Assembly (NCBI GenBank): GCA_027493675.1
Contig: JAOSKI010000001.1
Coordinates: 496,001-560,000 of the forward strand
Origin: Microthrixaceae bacterium
Lineage (GTDB): Bacteria > Actinomycetota > Acidimicrobiia > Acidimicrobiales > Microtrichaceae
Direction of reading: 5' to 3'
DNA length: 64,000 nt
Below the pieces are notes generated by a model that saw only the letters and a list, made by a program, of their open reading frames with translations, did not search any database and had not been told where the DNA came from. Positions within the stretch are counted from its first letter, which is position 1. Each line of letters starts with the position of its first letter. The position numbers and the translations under genes are program-made. Positions 1 to 9,711 of this stretch are shown piece after piece.

Positions 1-358
1 CCTCGGGGCGTTCTCAGGCGCCCGATGGTGGGGCGTGGTCGCGGTGAGCGGGATCATCTTCGCGGCCATCTACCTGCTGTGGACCTACCAGCGGATCTTC
101 CACGGTCCGAACACGGGTGACAACGCCACGATGGCGGACCTGCGTCCCGCCGAGATGGGGGTGATGGTGCCGTTGCTCGCCCTCATGGTCTTCCTGGGCG
201 TCTACCCGACGCCTCTGCTGGAACGCATGGAGCCGACCGTGCAGGCGGTGCTCGAGCACGTCGAGGAGTCGGTGCCCGGGTTCCACGCACCTGATCCCGG
301 TGCGGAGCCGAAGGCGCCCGGAGCGCACGCCTCCGCACCAGAGGAAGGGGGCCACTGA
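1..358 (+). CDS. nuoM: NADH-quinone oxidoreductase subunit M, C-terminal fragment (first complex I block)
   Basis: Only the last ~118 residues are in the window; the frame is open from base 2. NuoM is an antiporter-like proton-pumping membrane subunit of complex I. The piece carries the late transmembrane segment ending in YLLWTYQRIFHG, which is typical of NuoM, then a final helix with the LLALMVFLGVYPTPLL pattern and a hydrophilic tail of about 50 residues rich in Ala, Glu and His. Its TGA overlaps the ATG of the following nuoN, so the two are translationally coupled. A complete, different nuoM lies at 9712-11244, so this one belongs to a separate complex I block that starts upstream of the window. 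Confidence 0.85.
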   Translation, partial: LGAFSGARWWGVVAVSGIIFAAIYLLWTYQRIFHGPNTGDNATMADLRPAEMGVMVPLLALMVFLGVYPTPLLERMEPTVQAVLEHVEESVPGFHAPDPGAEPKAPGAHASAPEEGGH

Positions 359-1944
359 TGATCCTTCAGGTACCACCTCCGGTTCCCGTCGTGCCCGAAT
401 CCGTTGGCGAGGGCTCCGCCGCGCTGGTCACACCCGAGATCGTGTGGTCCGCCGTCCGCGCCGGCTCTCATACTCATGCTCGGCGGGATCCTGTTGCTCA
501 CGGTGGTGTCGCTCGTGCGCAGGAGCCTGCCGTCGTGGTTCCACGCGACCTGGACCGTCGTTGTCGCCGCCGCGTCGATCGTGGCGACGGTGCCCTTGTG
601 GCACCGCGTCATGGACGAGGGAGCGTCGTCGGAGATGGCGGGTGCGGTGGGTCTGGACGGCTTCTCGTTGTTCGTCACCGGCGTGATCTCGCTGTCGGTG
701 ATCCTCGCCGCCCTCCTGCTGGAGGGTTACCTGAAGCGTGAGGACATGGTCGGCCCCGAGTGGTACGTGCTCATGCTCCTGTCGGCCTCGGGTGGAGTGG
801 TCATGGCCTCGGCCAACGACCTGATCGTGTTGTTCGTGGGTCTGGAGATCCTCTCGGTCGCCGTGTACGTGCTCGCATCCATGCACATGCGTAGGGCGTC
901 CTCCCAGGAGGCGGGTTTCAAGTACTTCATACTCGGAGCCTTCTCCTCGGCGTTCCTGCTGTATGGCATCGCCTTCGTCTACGGCGCAACGGGGTCCACC
1001 AACCTCGCCGACATCCAGACGTTCCTGGCAGACAACGTGCTGATCTACAACGGCCTGCTTCTGGCCGGGCTCGCGTTCATGTTGGTGGGCTTCGGGTTCA
1101 AGGTCGCCGCGGTGCCCTTCCACATGTGGGCACCGGATGTGTACCAGGGCGCGCCGACGCCGGTGTCCGCGTACATGGCTGCCGGCGTGAAGGCGGCCGG
1201 TTTCGCGGGGCTGCTGCGGGTGTTCGTGATGGCGTTCGGCCCGACCTACCGCGACGAGTGGATCCCCATGGTGGGTGCCCTGGCGGTGTTGAGCCTCGTG
1301 GTCGGATCCGTGATGGCGATCGTGCAGACGAACGTGAAGCGGATGCTCGCGTACTCCTCGATCAGCCATGCCGGCTTCATGCTGTTGGGGGTGACCGCCG
1401 CATCCGAGGCGGGTACCTCTGCCGCGTTGTTCTACCTGCTCGCGTACACCTTCATGGTCGCCGGCAGCTTCGGGGTGGTCACCCTCATCGGCCGCACCGG
1501 CGACGGACGCCATTCGCTGGATGACTACCGGGGCCTGTCGCGTGCGCGACCGGGCCTGGCGCTTCTGTTCACCGTATTCCTGCTCGCCCAGTCCGGGATC
1601 CCGCTCACCGGCGGGTTCTCGCGAAGTTCTACGTGATAGGCGCCGTGGTGGAGGAGGGCTTCTACGCCTTGGCGGTGATAGCCATGTTGTCCGCGGTGAT
1701 CGCGGCGTTCCTCTACCTGCGAGTGATCGTGGCGATGTACTTCGCCGGGCCACAGGGCGCAGGGGAGGACTCCGAGGAGCAGGCGGACTTCGCTGGACCG
1801 GCGGTGCGCATCCCTGCGGCGGCCGGGATCGCACTGGCGCTCGCCTTGGTGGGTACCGTGGCTCTCGGGGTGGTCCCCGGCCCTGCGACCGACGTGGCCC
1901 GGGACGCCACCGCAGAGCTCACCGCCGCCACCCCGGCGGACTGA
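358..1944 (+). CDS. nuoN: NADH-quinone oxidoreductase subunit N (first copy)
   Basis: Antiporter-like membrane subunit of complex I, about 528 residues. It shows the conserved helices seen in NuoN: YVLMLLSASGGVVMASANDL, a GLEILSVAVYVLA segment with the buried glutamate, AGFKYFILGAF, VPFHMWAPDVYQGAPTP, and MLAYSSISHAGF with the lysine channel region just before it. The start at 358 overlaps the nuoM stop. The frame breaks near 455-470 and near 1620, where restoring one C gives GGFLAKFYVIGAV. It is a paralogue of the nuoN at 11251, and the two are clearly diverged, so this is not a recent duplication. Confidence 0.88.
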
Positions 1945-2022
1945 CCCCCTGGTACCCCGGGGTGCGATCGGGTGGAGTTCCGAGTCCGGTGAGGCGATCA
2001 CCAGACACGCGCCGGAGGGACT

Positions 2023-2051
2023 TTGGCCGACGATTCCCGGCTGAGTAGTCT
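2023..2051 (+). promoter_or_regulatory. Promoter-like site before nuoA, probably giving a leaderless message
   Basis: TTGGCC (2023-2028) and TAGTCT (2046-2051) are separated by 17 bases, a good match to the actinobacterial housekeeping pattern. The nuoA ATG at 2060 lies only 8 bases after the -10 box, where transcription would start, and no Shine-Dalgarno sequence precedes it. A leaderless transcript is therefore the simplest reading. This is inferred from spacing only. Confidence 0.5.
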
Positions 2052-2059
2052 GCCAGCCG

Positions 2060-2439
2060 ATGGAAGAAACACCACTCAGCGACTTCCTGAGGTCCTACCT
2101 GACGGTGGGGATCTTCGCTTCGCTGGGGTTCATCCTGGTCGGGCTGCTGCTGTTCATCGCCTGGCTCATTCGTCCCGACCGTCACCAGCCCCAGAAGTAC
2201 GTCTCCTATGAGTCCGGAGTGGATCCGGTCGGAGACCTGTGGTCCCAGAGCCAGATCCGCTACTACGTGTTCGCCCTGCTGTTCGTGATCTTCGACGTCG
2301 AAGTGGTGTTCCTGTTCCCGTGGTCGACCCAGCTCGAGGCGTTTGGCGCATTCGGCCTGTGGCACATGTTCTTCTTCATCTTCGTGCTGCTGTTGTCGTT
2401 GGTGTACGCCTGGCGCAAGGGGTGCTCCGATGGGCCTAG
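2060..2439 (+). CDS. nuoA: NADH-quinone oxidoreductase subunit A
   Basis: Small three-helix membrane subunit of complex I, about 126 residues. The YVSYESGVDPVGD motif in the first cytoplasmic loop and the FVIFDVEVVFLFPW second helix with its acidic residues are diagnostic of NuoA/ND3. The start ATG at 2060 gives MEETPLSDFLRSYL; no earlier start fits. One G appears to be missing in the G run near 2418-2422; with it restored the protein ends YAWRKGVLRWA at the TAG ending at 2439, overlapping the nuoB start by 10 bases. It is the first gene of the second complex I cluster. Confidence 0.9.
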
Positions 2440-2934
2440 GCCTCGTGGAGAGCGGCAAGATGCCCAAGCCGCTCACGAAGCTGCTCAATACCGCACGCAG
2501 CTACTCGGTGTGGGTGTACCAGTGGGGTCTGGCGTGTTGTGCCATCGAGATGGGAGCAGCGTTCGGCTCACCGCGCTACGACGTGATGCGCCTCGGGGTC
2601 ATCCGCTGCCCGCGAGCCCCGGCAGGCCGACCTGGTGGTGATCTCCGGGACGGTGACCGACAAGATGGCTCCGGCCATCCGCCGGTTGTGGGAGCAGATG
2701 CCCGACCCGAAGTACGTCATCTCGATGGGCTCCTGCGCCAACACCGGAGGCCCCTACTGGGACAGCTACTCGGTGACAAAGGGCGTCGACCAGATCATCC
2801 CGGTGGATGTGTACGTGCCCGGCTGCCCACCCCGCCCCGAGGCACTGCTCGAGGGAGTGGTGCTCCTCCAGGAACGAATCAAGCACGAGGATCCGGCTCT
2901 CCGCTGGACCGGCGACCCCATAGTGGTGCAGTGA
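2430..2934 (+). CDS. nuoB: NADH-quinone oxidoreductase subunit B
   Basis: Carries the terminal 4Fe-4S cluster (N2) that passes electrons to quinone. All four ligands are visible: the tandem cysteines in [10 protein letters not shown], the cysteine of MGSCANTGG and that of [11 protein letters not shown]. The length of about 168 residues is normal. The frame breaks near 2611-2620 between MRLGVIR and [11 protein letters not shown]. The start ATG at 2430 overlaps the end of nuoA, and the stop shares its last A with the ATG of nuoC. It forms the quinone-site module with NuoD and the connecting module with NuoC and NuoI. Confidence 0.93.
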
Positions 2935-3701
2935 TGGCACCCGACTCCACGCCCGCCACTGACGCGCCCGCAGCCGACGAGGTCGCTGTCGCCGACGACG
3001 ACGCGGATCCCCAGGATGTGGAGGCGGCTCCCCGTGACGAGCGCCGCGATGCCATCCTCGCCGAGTTGTCGAGCGGTCTGGGCGACGCGGTCGTCGACAC
3101 GCACGTCGACCCGGGGTCGACATGGGCCCGGGTGAGCATCGACTCGTGGGCGGATGCCGCCGAGGTCGTGCGACACCGGACGGGTGCGAGGTACTTCGGG
3201 TTCCTGTCGGTGATCGACTGGCTTCCCTCGCCGTATGGTCGTTCGATGGACTCAGAGGTGGACAACCTGCTCCGGGACTTCCGAGGGGACCGTCGAAGAG
3301 GAAGCCGCTGAGGACGAGTTCGTCGAGGACGAGCCCGGCCGGATGAGCCATGGCGTGACGGGTGGGGAGTCCCGATTCCAGGTGTTCGCCCGTGTGGCGC
3401 ACGTGGGCGATCCCGGCGACTACTGGGGATCACCCTCAAGGCCGACATTCCGGACAGCCTGGATGTTCCGACCTGGACCAACACCTTCGCCGGAGCCGAC
3501 TGGCACGAGCGTGAGGCATGGGAGATGTACGGCGTCAACTTCGTGGGCCACCCCGGGTTGCGCCACATCTACCTACCCAGTGGCTTCGAGGGCAACCCGT
3601 TGCGGAAGGACTTTCCGCTGATCCCGCGCATGATCAAGCCGTGGCCTGGGATCGTCGACGTGGAGCCCCTCCCGGAGATCGCCGGCGGGAGTGACACATG
3701 A
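2934..3701 (+). CDS. nuoC: NADH-quinone oxidoreductase subunit C
   Basis: Peripheral-arm subunit of complex I, about 255 residues. The first ~40 residues are an Ala/Asp/Glu-rich extension not found in short NuoC proteins, followed by the usual domain (GARYFGFLSVIDWL) and the C-terminal signature DWHEREAWEMYGVNFVGHPG and LRKDFPL. An additional acidic stretch (EEEAAEDEFVEDE) lies in the middle. The frame breaks near 3280-3290 and 3425-3432. ATG at 2934 overlaps the nuoB stop, and its TGA overlaps the nuoD ATG. NuoC is separate from NuoD here, unlike the fused enterobacterial form. Confidence 0.88.
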
Positions 3702-4871
3702 CGGCTGTCACCGATCGCCAGAAGCTGTCCTACATCGCGGCTCAGGCTGCCGATGCGCGGGTGAACGTGGAGCTCGAGACCGAGGGCATGACCCTCAACA
3801 TCGGCCCACAGCATCCGGCCACGCACGGCACCCTGCGCATCGTCGCCCAGCTCGACGGTGAGCAGGTGATCCGTGCCGAGCCAATGGCCGGCTACATGCA
3901 CCGCGGCTACGAGAAGCTCTCCGAGGTGCGCACCTACCTCCAGGTGACAGCGCTCATCAACCGCATCGACTGGTTGGGCAGCTTCGCCAACGAGGTCCCG
4001 TTCATCCTGGCCGCCGAGCGGCTCATGGAGGTCGAGGCCCCACCACGGGCCCGTTGGATCCGCACGATGCTCTTCGAGCTGAGCCGGATCGCGAACCTGA
4101 TCCTGTTCCTGGGCGACATGGGTGTTCAGCTCGGCGCGGTCACGCCGGTGTTCTTCGCGTTCCGGGACCGCGAGTTCGTGCTCGACCAGATCGAGAAGGC
4201 CACCGGTGGTCGCTTCCACCCCATGTTCGACCGCATCGGGGGTCTCAAGGACGACCTGCCTGCAGGGTGGATCGAATCGACTCGCTCCAGCATGGACAAG
4301 GTCCGTTCGTTCTGCGACGAGATGGAGGACCTCCTGCTGGGCTCGGAGATCTTCCAGCAACGCACCCGTGGCATCGGCGTGATCCCCAAGGACGTGGCGA
4401 TGCAGTACGGCCTGTCCGGACCGAACGCAAGGGGTTCGGGCATCGACTGGGACCTGCGTCGCGACAACTGCATCGGGCTGGCCTACGACGAGCTCGACTG
4501 GAAGGTCTGGACCCATCCCGACGGCGACAGCTTCGCTCGCTTCTGGGTCCGGCTGCAGGAGGTGCGCGAGGCCGCGACGATGATCGAGCAACTCTGCGAC
4601 GGGCTGCCGAGCGGGCCGGTGATGGCCAAGGTCCCCCGGATCATCAAGGTTCCCGAGGGCGAGGCCTACGTGAACACCGAGAACCCGCTGGGTGAGATGG
4701 GCTACTACCTGGTCTCCCAGGGTGGTCTCACCCCGTTCCGGCTGAAGATCCGCTCCGCGAGCTTCAACAACGTGTCGATCACACCGTGGCTGCTGAGGGG
4801 GCGTCTACGTACCCGACATCATCACGATCCTCGGTTCGCTCTACTTCATCCTGGGGGACATCGACCGATGA
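3698..4871 (+). CDS. nuoD: NADH-quinone oxidoreductase subunit D
   Basis: The 49-kDa-type subunit that forms the quinone-binding cavity together with NuoB. About 390 residues. NIGPQHPATHGTLR and the GYMHRGYEKL motif are diagnostic, and the LLRG segment near the end is present. The frame shifts near 4796-4802, after which the true C-terminus (VYVPDIITILGSLYFILGDIDR) ends at 4871, overlapping the nuoH ATG. Because of the shift an uncorrected reading runs from nuoD straight into nuoH; this is not a real fusion. NuoD is the known substrate of the MidA/NDUFAF7 methyltransferase family in mitochondria; a member of that family follows this cluster. Confidence 0.94.
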
Positions 4872-5904
4872 CCTCGCTGTTCGCGCTGGAGCTCGCCTAC
4901 TGGCAGGAGACCCTGATCAGGGTGCTGGTCGGTCTCGCCGCCGCCCTCGGCCTGACCGGCGCGGTGGTCTACCTGTATCTGTTCAAGTTCGTGTCGTTCA
5001 TGCAGAGCCGACTCGGCCCCATGGAGGCCGGACCCTACGGTTCGTTGCAGTTGCTGGCCGAGGTCGGCAAGTGGCTCCAGAAGGAGGACGTCACTCCCGA
5101 ACGCGCCGACAAGTTCGTCTTCGGCATCGCCCCGGCAGTGGTGCTCACCTCCACGTTCCTGATCTTCGTGGTGATACCGGCGGGCCCCAATGCGGTCATA
5201 GCGGACCTGGCGACGGGGATCTACTACGTGCTGGGTGTGTCGAGCCTGTCGGTCATCGGCATCCTGATGGCCGGATGGGCGTCCGCCAACAAGTACGCCC
5301 TCATCGGTGGCCTTCGTGCCGCCGGCCAGTTGATCGCGCATGAGCCTCCCGCTGGTGCTCGCCGTGGTGGGCGTGGTCATCACCGTAGGCAGCCTCAACC
5401 TGCAGGACATCGTCGCCGCGCAGGCCGGCGGTGACATCTTCGGCTTCACCGGCATCGGCAACCCGTTCGTGATCACGCAGTTCATCGGGTTCATGATCTT
5501 CCTGATCGCAGTCCAGGCGGAGCTGACCCAGACCCCCTTCGACATGCCGATCGCCGAGTCGGAGCTGGTCGCCGGCTATCACGTGGAGTACACCGGCATC
5601 CGCTTCCTGGTCTACTTCATCAGCGAGTTCGCGACCGCTGTGGCCTTCGCTGCGGTGGCGTCCACGTTGTTCCTCGGTGGTTGGGCGGTGCCCGAGAGCT
5701 GGGGCGTGTCGCGTGACGCGATGCACTGGGTGGGCCCGCTGGTCATCTCCGCCAAGGCGATCCTGTTGGTCGGAGTGGTGTTCTGGGTCCGCTTCACCTT
5801 CCCGAGGTTCCGTGAGGACCAGCTGCAGGCCCTCGCGGGAAGGGCCTGATCCCCTGGCGCTCGCCAACATCGCCGTGACCGCGGTGTTCAAGGTGGTGTT
5901 CTGA
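4868..5904 (+). CDS. nuoH: NADH-quinone oxidoreductase subunit H
   Basis: Membrane subunit (ND1 family) that joins the membrane arm to the quinone site, about 345 residues and eight predicted helices. Visible signatures include QSRLGPMEAGPYG, LLAEVGKWLQKED, the acidic loop PFDMPIAESELVAGYHVEY, and FFISEF-like VYFISEFATAVAF. The frame breaks near 5337-5345 and near 5835-5855, with the end reading LANIAVTAVFKVVF and TGA at 5902-5904. The normal gene order would place nuoEFG between nuoD and nuoH; here nuoH overlaps nuoD directly. Confidence 0.92.
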
Positions 5905-6479
5905 TGGCCAACTCCCCAGCGAAGGGGTGACCAACGGCCTCCTCAAGGGCCTCGGCGTGACCTTCAGGACCGCGATGCGCACCATGTTCCCCAAGCGTGG
6001 CGCCAAGACGCTGATCCCTGCACCCTCGGTCGGCTCCCTGACGGTGCAGTACCCCCACGAGGTCGACGTGCCCACCCCCGTGCCCGCGGGGTGATCGCGC
6101 CCACACCGAGAACTGCACCGCTTGCATGCTCTGCGCGCGCGAGTGCCCCGACTGGTGCATCTACATCGAGGCCCACAAGACCCTCGCACCACCCCGCCGG
6201 GAGGGCGGCAAGCCTCGTTCGGTCAACGAACTCGACCGCTTCGACATCGACTACTCGCTGTGCATGTACTGCGGGATCTGTGTGGAGGTCTGCCCGTTCG
6301 AAGCGCTCTTCTGGAGCCCCGAGTACGAGTACTCCGAACTCAGGATCGCGGATCTGATCCACGACAAGGGCAGGTTGTCGATGTGGATGGAGACCGTGCC
6401 TCCCTTCGAATCCTACGAGGCCGGCTCCGAGGCCAAGGTCGACAAGGTGCCTGATCCGGTGCCGAGGGACAGGCGATGA
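5904..6479 (+). CDS. nuoI: NADH-quinone oxidoreductase subunit I (2x[4Fe-4S] ferredoxin type)
   Basis: Holds two 4Fe-4S clusters of the electron wire in complex I, about 191 residues. The two cysteine sets are [12 protein letters not shown] and [12 protein letters not shown]. The N-terminal helix ([18 protein letters not shown]) anchors it to the membrane arm. The linker between the two clusters is longer and more basic than usual ([14 protein letters not shown]). The frame breaks near 5926-5932, right after MANSPAKG, and near 6080-6092. ATG at 5904 overlaps the nuoH stop, and the stop overlaps the nuoJ ATG. Confidence 0.92.
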
Positions 6480-7054
6480 CCGCGCTGCTCACACCCTTTG
6501 CCGCCCTCGCGCAGGTGACGACGGAGCACACCTTCGAGGTCCCGGCGAACGTGGTGTTCTACGTCGTCGCGGCGTTCATGGTGTTCGCCGCCATCCGAGT
6601 GGTCACGACCGACAACATCGTGCACGCGGCTCTGTGGTTGATCGTGGTGCTCGCCGGGGTCGGTCTCAACTTCCTGCTGCTGCAGGCCGAGTTCGTCGCG
6701 GTCACCCAGGTGCTCGTGTACCTGGGAGCGATCGTCGTGCTGTTCCTGTTCGGGATCATGCTGACCCGCGCGCCGCTGGGTCGGGCCGACGATCTCGACA
6801 ACGACCAGCGTCCCATCGGCATCGTGGTCGGCGTGCTGCTGACCTCGGTGATCGGCTTCGCCGTCATCCGCACCTTCGGATCCGACAAGCTCACCTTCGA
6901 GGCGTACGCGGGCCCGATGGCAGAGGCCGGGAACCAGCGCACGACCGCGCTGGCGAACGAGATCTTCGGACCTCAGCTGATCCCCTTCGAGGTCCTCTCG
7001 GTGCTGCTGACGGCGGCGCTGATCGGCGCGATCGTGCTGGCGAGGAGGGACTGA
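6476..7054 (+). CDS. nuoJ: NADH-quinone oxidoreductase subunit J
   Basis: Membrane subunit (ND6 family), 192 residues, uninterrupted. Five hydrophobic segments are visible, including [20 protein letters not shown] and the pi-bulge helix [19 protein letters not shown] that is typical of NuoJ and important for coupling. Start ATG at 6476 overlaps the nuoI stop. The loop before the last helix (residues ~130-165) is hydrophilic. It is followed after one base by nuoK. Confidence 0.95.
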   Translation: MTALLTPFAALAQVTTEHTFEVPANVVFYVVAAFMVFAAIRVVTTDNIVHAALWLIVVLAGVGLNFLLLQAEFVAVTQVLVYLGAIVVLFLFGIMLTRAPLGRADDLDNDQRPIGIVVGVLLTSVIGFAVIRTFGSDKLTFEAYAGPMAEAGNQRTTALANEIFGPQLIPFEVLSVLLTAALIGAIVLARRD

Positions 7055-7055
7055 C

Positions 7056-7354
7056 GTGCTGTTGAACCAGTTCCTCCTCTTGGCCGCGATCCTGTTCTCG
7101 ATCGGCGTCTACGGCGTGATCGTGCGCCGCAACGGTGTGCTGGTGCTGATGTCGATCGAGTTGATCCTCAACTCGGTCAACATCAACCTGATCGCGTGCT
7201 CAGCACCTACCACGGCCTCGGTGGGCAGGTGTTCGCCCTGTTCGTGATCGCCGTGGCCGCGGCCGAGGTCGGGGTCGGCCTGGCGATCGTGCTGCTCATC
7301 TACCGCAACCGTCGCTCTGTGGACATCGACGCACTCGACGAGCTGAAGGGCTGA
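7056..7354 (+). CDS. nuoK: NADH-quinone oxidoreductase subunit K
   Basis: Small three-helix membrane subunit (ND4L), about 99 residues. The second helix [19 protein letters not shown] carries the conserved glutamate, and the third ([20 protein letters not shown]) the second one. GTG start at 7056, one base after the nuoJ stop. A frame break near 7195-7203 separates the second and third helices. It ends DALDELKG at 7354, nine bases before nuoL. Confidence 0.92.
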
Positions 7355-7362
7355 TCGCTGCG

Positions 7363-9690
7363 ATGTGGTTCCTGACCCATACCTGGATCCTTCCGGCGAT
7401 CATGGCGTCGTCGTTCCTGTTGATCCTCGCGCTCGGCAAGCGGCTGCCGCGCAAGGGATCCGAGATCGGCATCACGGCGGTCGGGATCGTGTTCGTGCTG
7501 TCGCTGATCACCGCCGGCAGCTGGTGGAACCACATCAACGACGACGGTGGCGAGCACGCCGCCTCCGCGGGTGCGGTCGCTGCGGGAGCTGCCCGCTCCG
7601 AGGGTGGTGGTGAACCGGATCCGGCGGCGTTCGACGACGTGGAGCACGGATGCTCACGCGCCGTCGACGAGGGTGAGGTCGCGGCGTCGGATGGCGCGCA
7701 CACCGAGGGTTCCTCCGAGCACGCCGAGGACACCACCGAAGGTGGGGAGTCCGAAGGTGGGGGAGTCCGAAGGCGGTGAGTCGGAGGCCGCCGAGTCGGA
7801 GGGACATGCTGCGACCAAGCCGGTTGTGCGTTGCGCGGAGTGGTTCACCACGGGCGCGGAGGGCAGCACCACGATCACGATCGGGACCATGGTCGACGGC
7901 CAGAGCGTGTTCATGCTCTTCGTGGTCAGCCTGATCTCGTTGCTGGTCTACGTGTACTCCACCGACTACGTCCACGGTGACCGGCGCTACACCCACTACT
8001 TCGCCTTCCTGTCGCTGTTCACGGCCTCGATGCTGTTCTTCGTGCTGGCCCAGTCGACGATCCAGATGCTCGTGGGCTGGGAGCTGGTGGGTGTGTGCTC
8101 CTTCGCGCTGATCGGCCACTGGTGGGAGGACAAGCCCAACTCCGATGCGGCGCTCAAGGCCTTCCTCACCAACCGGGTGGGTGACGTCGGCCTGCTCATC
8201 GGGATCACCGTGTTGTACTTCGCAGCCGACAGGTCGTTCTCGATCCTGGACGTCAACATCATGGCCGCCGAAGGTTCGATCTCCCATGGTCTGCTGCTGC
8301 TGGCCTCGGTGTGCCTGATCGCCGCGGTCATGTCCAAGTCGGGTCAGTTCATCCTGCACACGTGGCTGCCCGACGCGATGGCGGGACCCACACCCGTCTC
8401 CGCGCTGATCCACGCGGCCACCATGGTCGTGGCCGGCATCTACATGGTGGCGCGGCTCTACCCGGTGTTCTTCGAAGGTCTCTCCATCGCGGGCTCGTCG
8501 GTGAACCTGCTGGCGGTCGTCGGTGCGGTCACAGCGATGTTCGGTGCCCTGCTCGCGTTCGTGCAGAAGGACATCAAGAAGGTGCTCGCCTACTCCACGG
8601 TGTCACAGCTCGGGTTCATGGTCACCGCGCTGGGCGTCGGCGCGTGGACCGCTGCGATGTTCCACCTGTTCACCCATGCCATGTTCAAAGCGGCGCTGTT
8701 CCTGGGTGCCGGATCGATGAGCCACGCGTGCCACCACAGCTTCAACATGGTGGACGACTACGGCGGGCTGCGGAAGGCCATGCCACGGACCTTCTGGACC
8801 TTCATCATCGCCACCGGGGCACTCGCGGGGTTCTTCCCGTTGTCGGGGTTCTGGTCCAAGGACGAGATCCTCGCGGGCACCGGCTCGTTCGTCTCCTCCG
8901 AGGGCGCGAACGGCGCTTACCACCTGATGTTGGTGATGTTGATCGTCGGTGCGTTCTGCACCGCCGCGTACATGACCCGTGCGATCTGGTACTGCTTCTT
9001 CGGCGAGTACCGCGGTCACGGCACCCTCACGAGTCCGGGCCGAGGATCACCGTTCCGCTGATCATCCTCGCCACCCTCGGTGCGGTGGTCGGATTCCTGA
9101 ACCTCCCGGCCGAGATCGGTCCGATCAGCTTCCCGGAGTCACTGCACACGCAGTTCGAGCAGTTCGTCGAGCCTGTCGGGCGCTACTTCCCCGAGATCAG
9201 CCACGCGTCGTTCAACATCCCCCTCGCTCTGTTCAGCCTCGCGGTGGCCGGACTGGGGGCGGGGCTCACGTACCTCTACTACTGGAAGGGCGGTCTCGCC
9301 CCGTTGCGCAACCTCTCGGAGCGCAACTCGCTGGCCGGCCTCGGCAAGAAGGTGCTCGTCAACAAGTACTACTTCGACTGGCTCTACACCGACGTGATCA
9401 CCGGTTTCGTGAAGGGCCCGCTCGCCCAAGCGGCCAACTGGGCCAACACCCACGTCATCGATGCCGTCGTCAACGGCGCCGGGAAGGGTGCCGTGGCCAC
9501 CGGCAACTGGGTGTACGACAACATCGACCAGGAGGTCGTGGACGGCGCCGTGAACGCAACGGGCACGTCCGTATCCGAAACGGGTGGAATACTGCGCTAC
9601 CTGCAATCGGGCCGTATCCAGCAGTACACGGCGTTGTTCTTCGCCGCGGCCGCGCTCCTCGCCGGCGTGTTCGTGTTGGCCACAGGTTGA
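7363..9690 (+). CDS. nuoL: NADH-quinone oxidoreductase subunit L with an enlarged acidic loop
   Basis: Largest antiporter-like proton-pumping subunit of complex I, about 775 residues. Signatures: GWELVGVCSFALIGHWW, FLTNRVGDVGLLIG, TWLPDAMAGPTPVSALIHAA, and the C-terminal lateral helix region around VLVNKYYFDWLYTD. Between the first pair of helices and the third (residues ~61-145) is a low-complexity insertion rich in Glu, Ser, Gly, Ala and His, with repeats of the GGESEGG type, predicted to lie on the outer face. The usual loop here is short. The frame breaks near 7755-7765 and 9038-9050, so the exact length of the insertion is uncertain. Confidence 0.92.
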
Positions 9691-9711
9691 GGACTACGGG
9701 AGACCTAGCTC

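Noticed and set aside
428..1834. Long open frames on the minus strand opposite nuo, rpo and ribosomal genes
   Set aside because: They are rich in Arg, His, Pro and Gln, have no known motifs and mirror the codon bias of the real genes on the plus strand.
3698..5434. An apparent NuoD-NuoH fusion protein
   Set aside because: One indel near 4800 puts the two overlapping genes in the same frame. The proper NuoD end and the NuoH ATG are both present in the correct frames.
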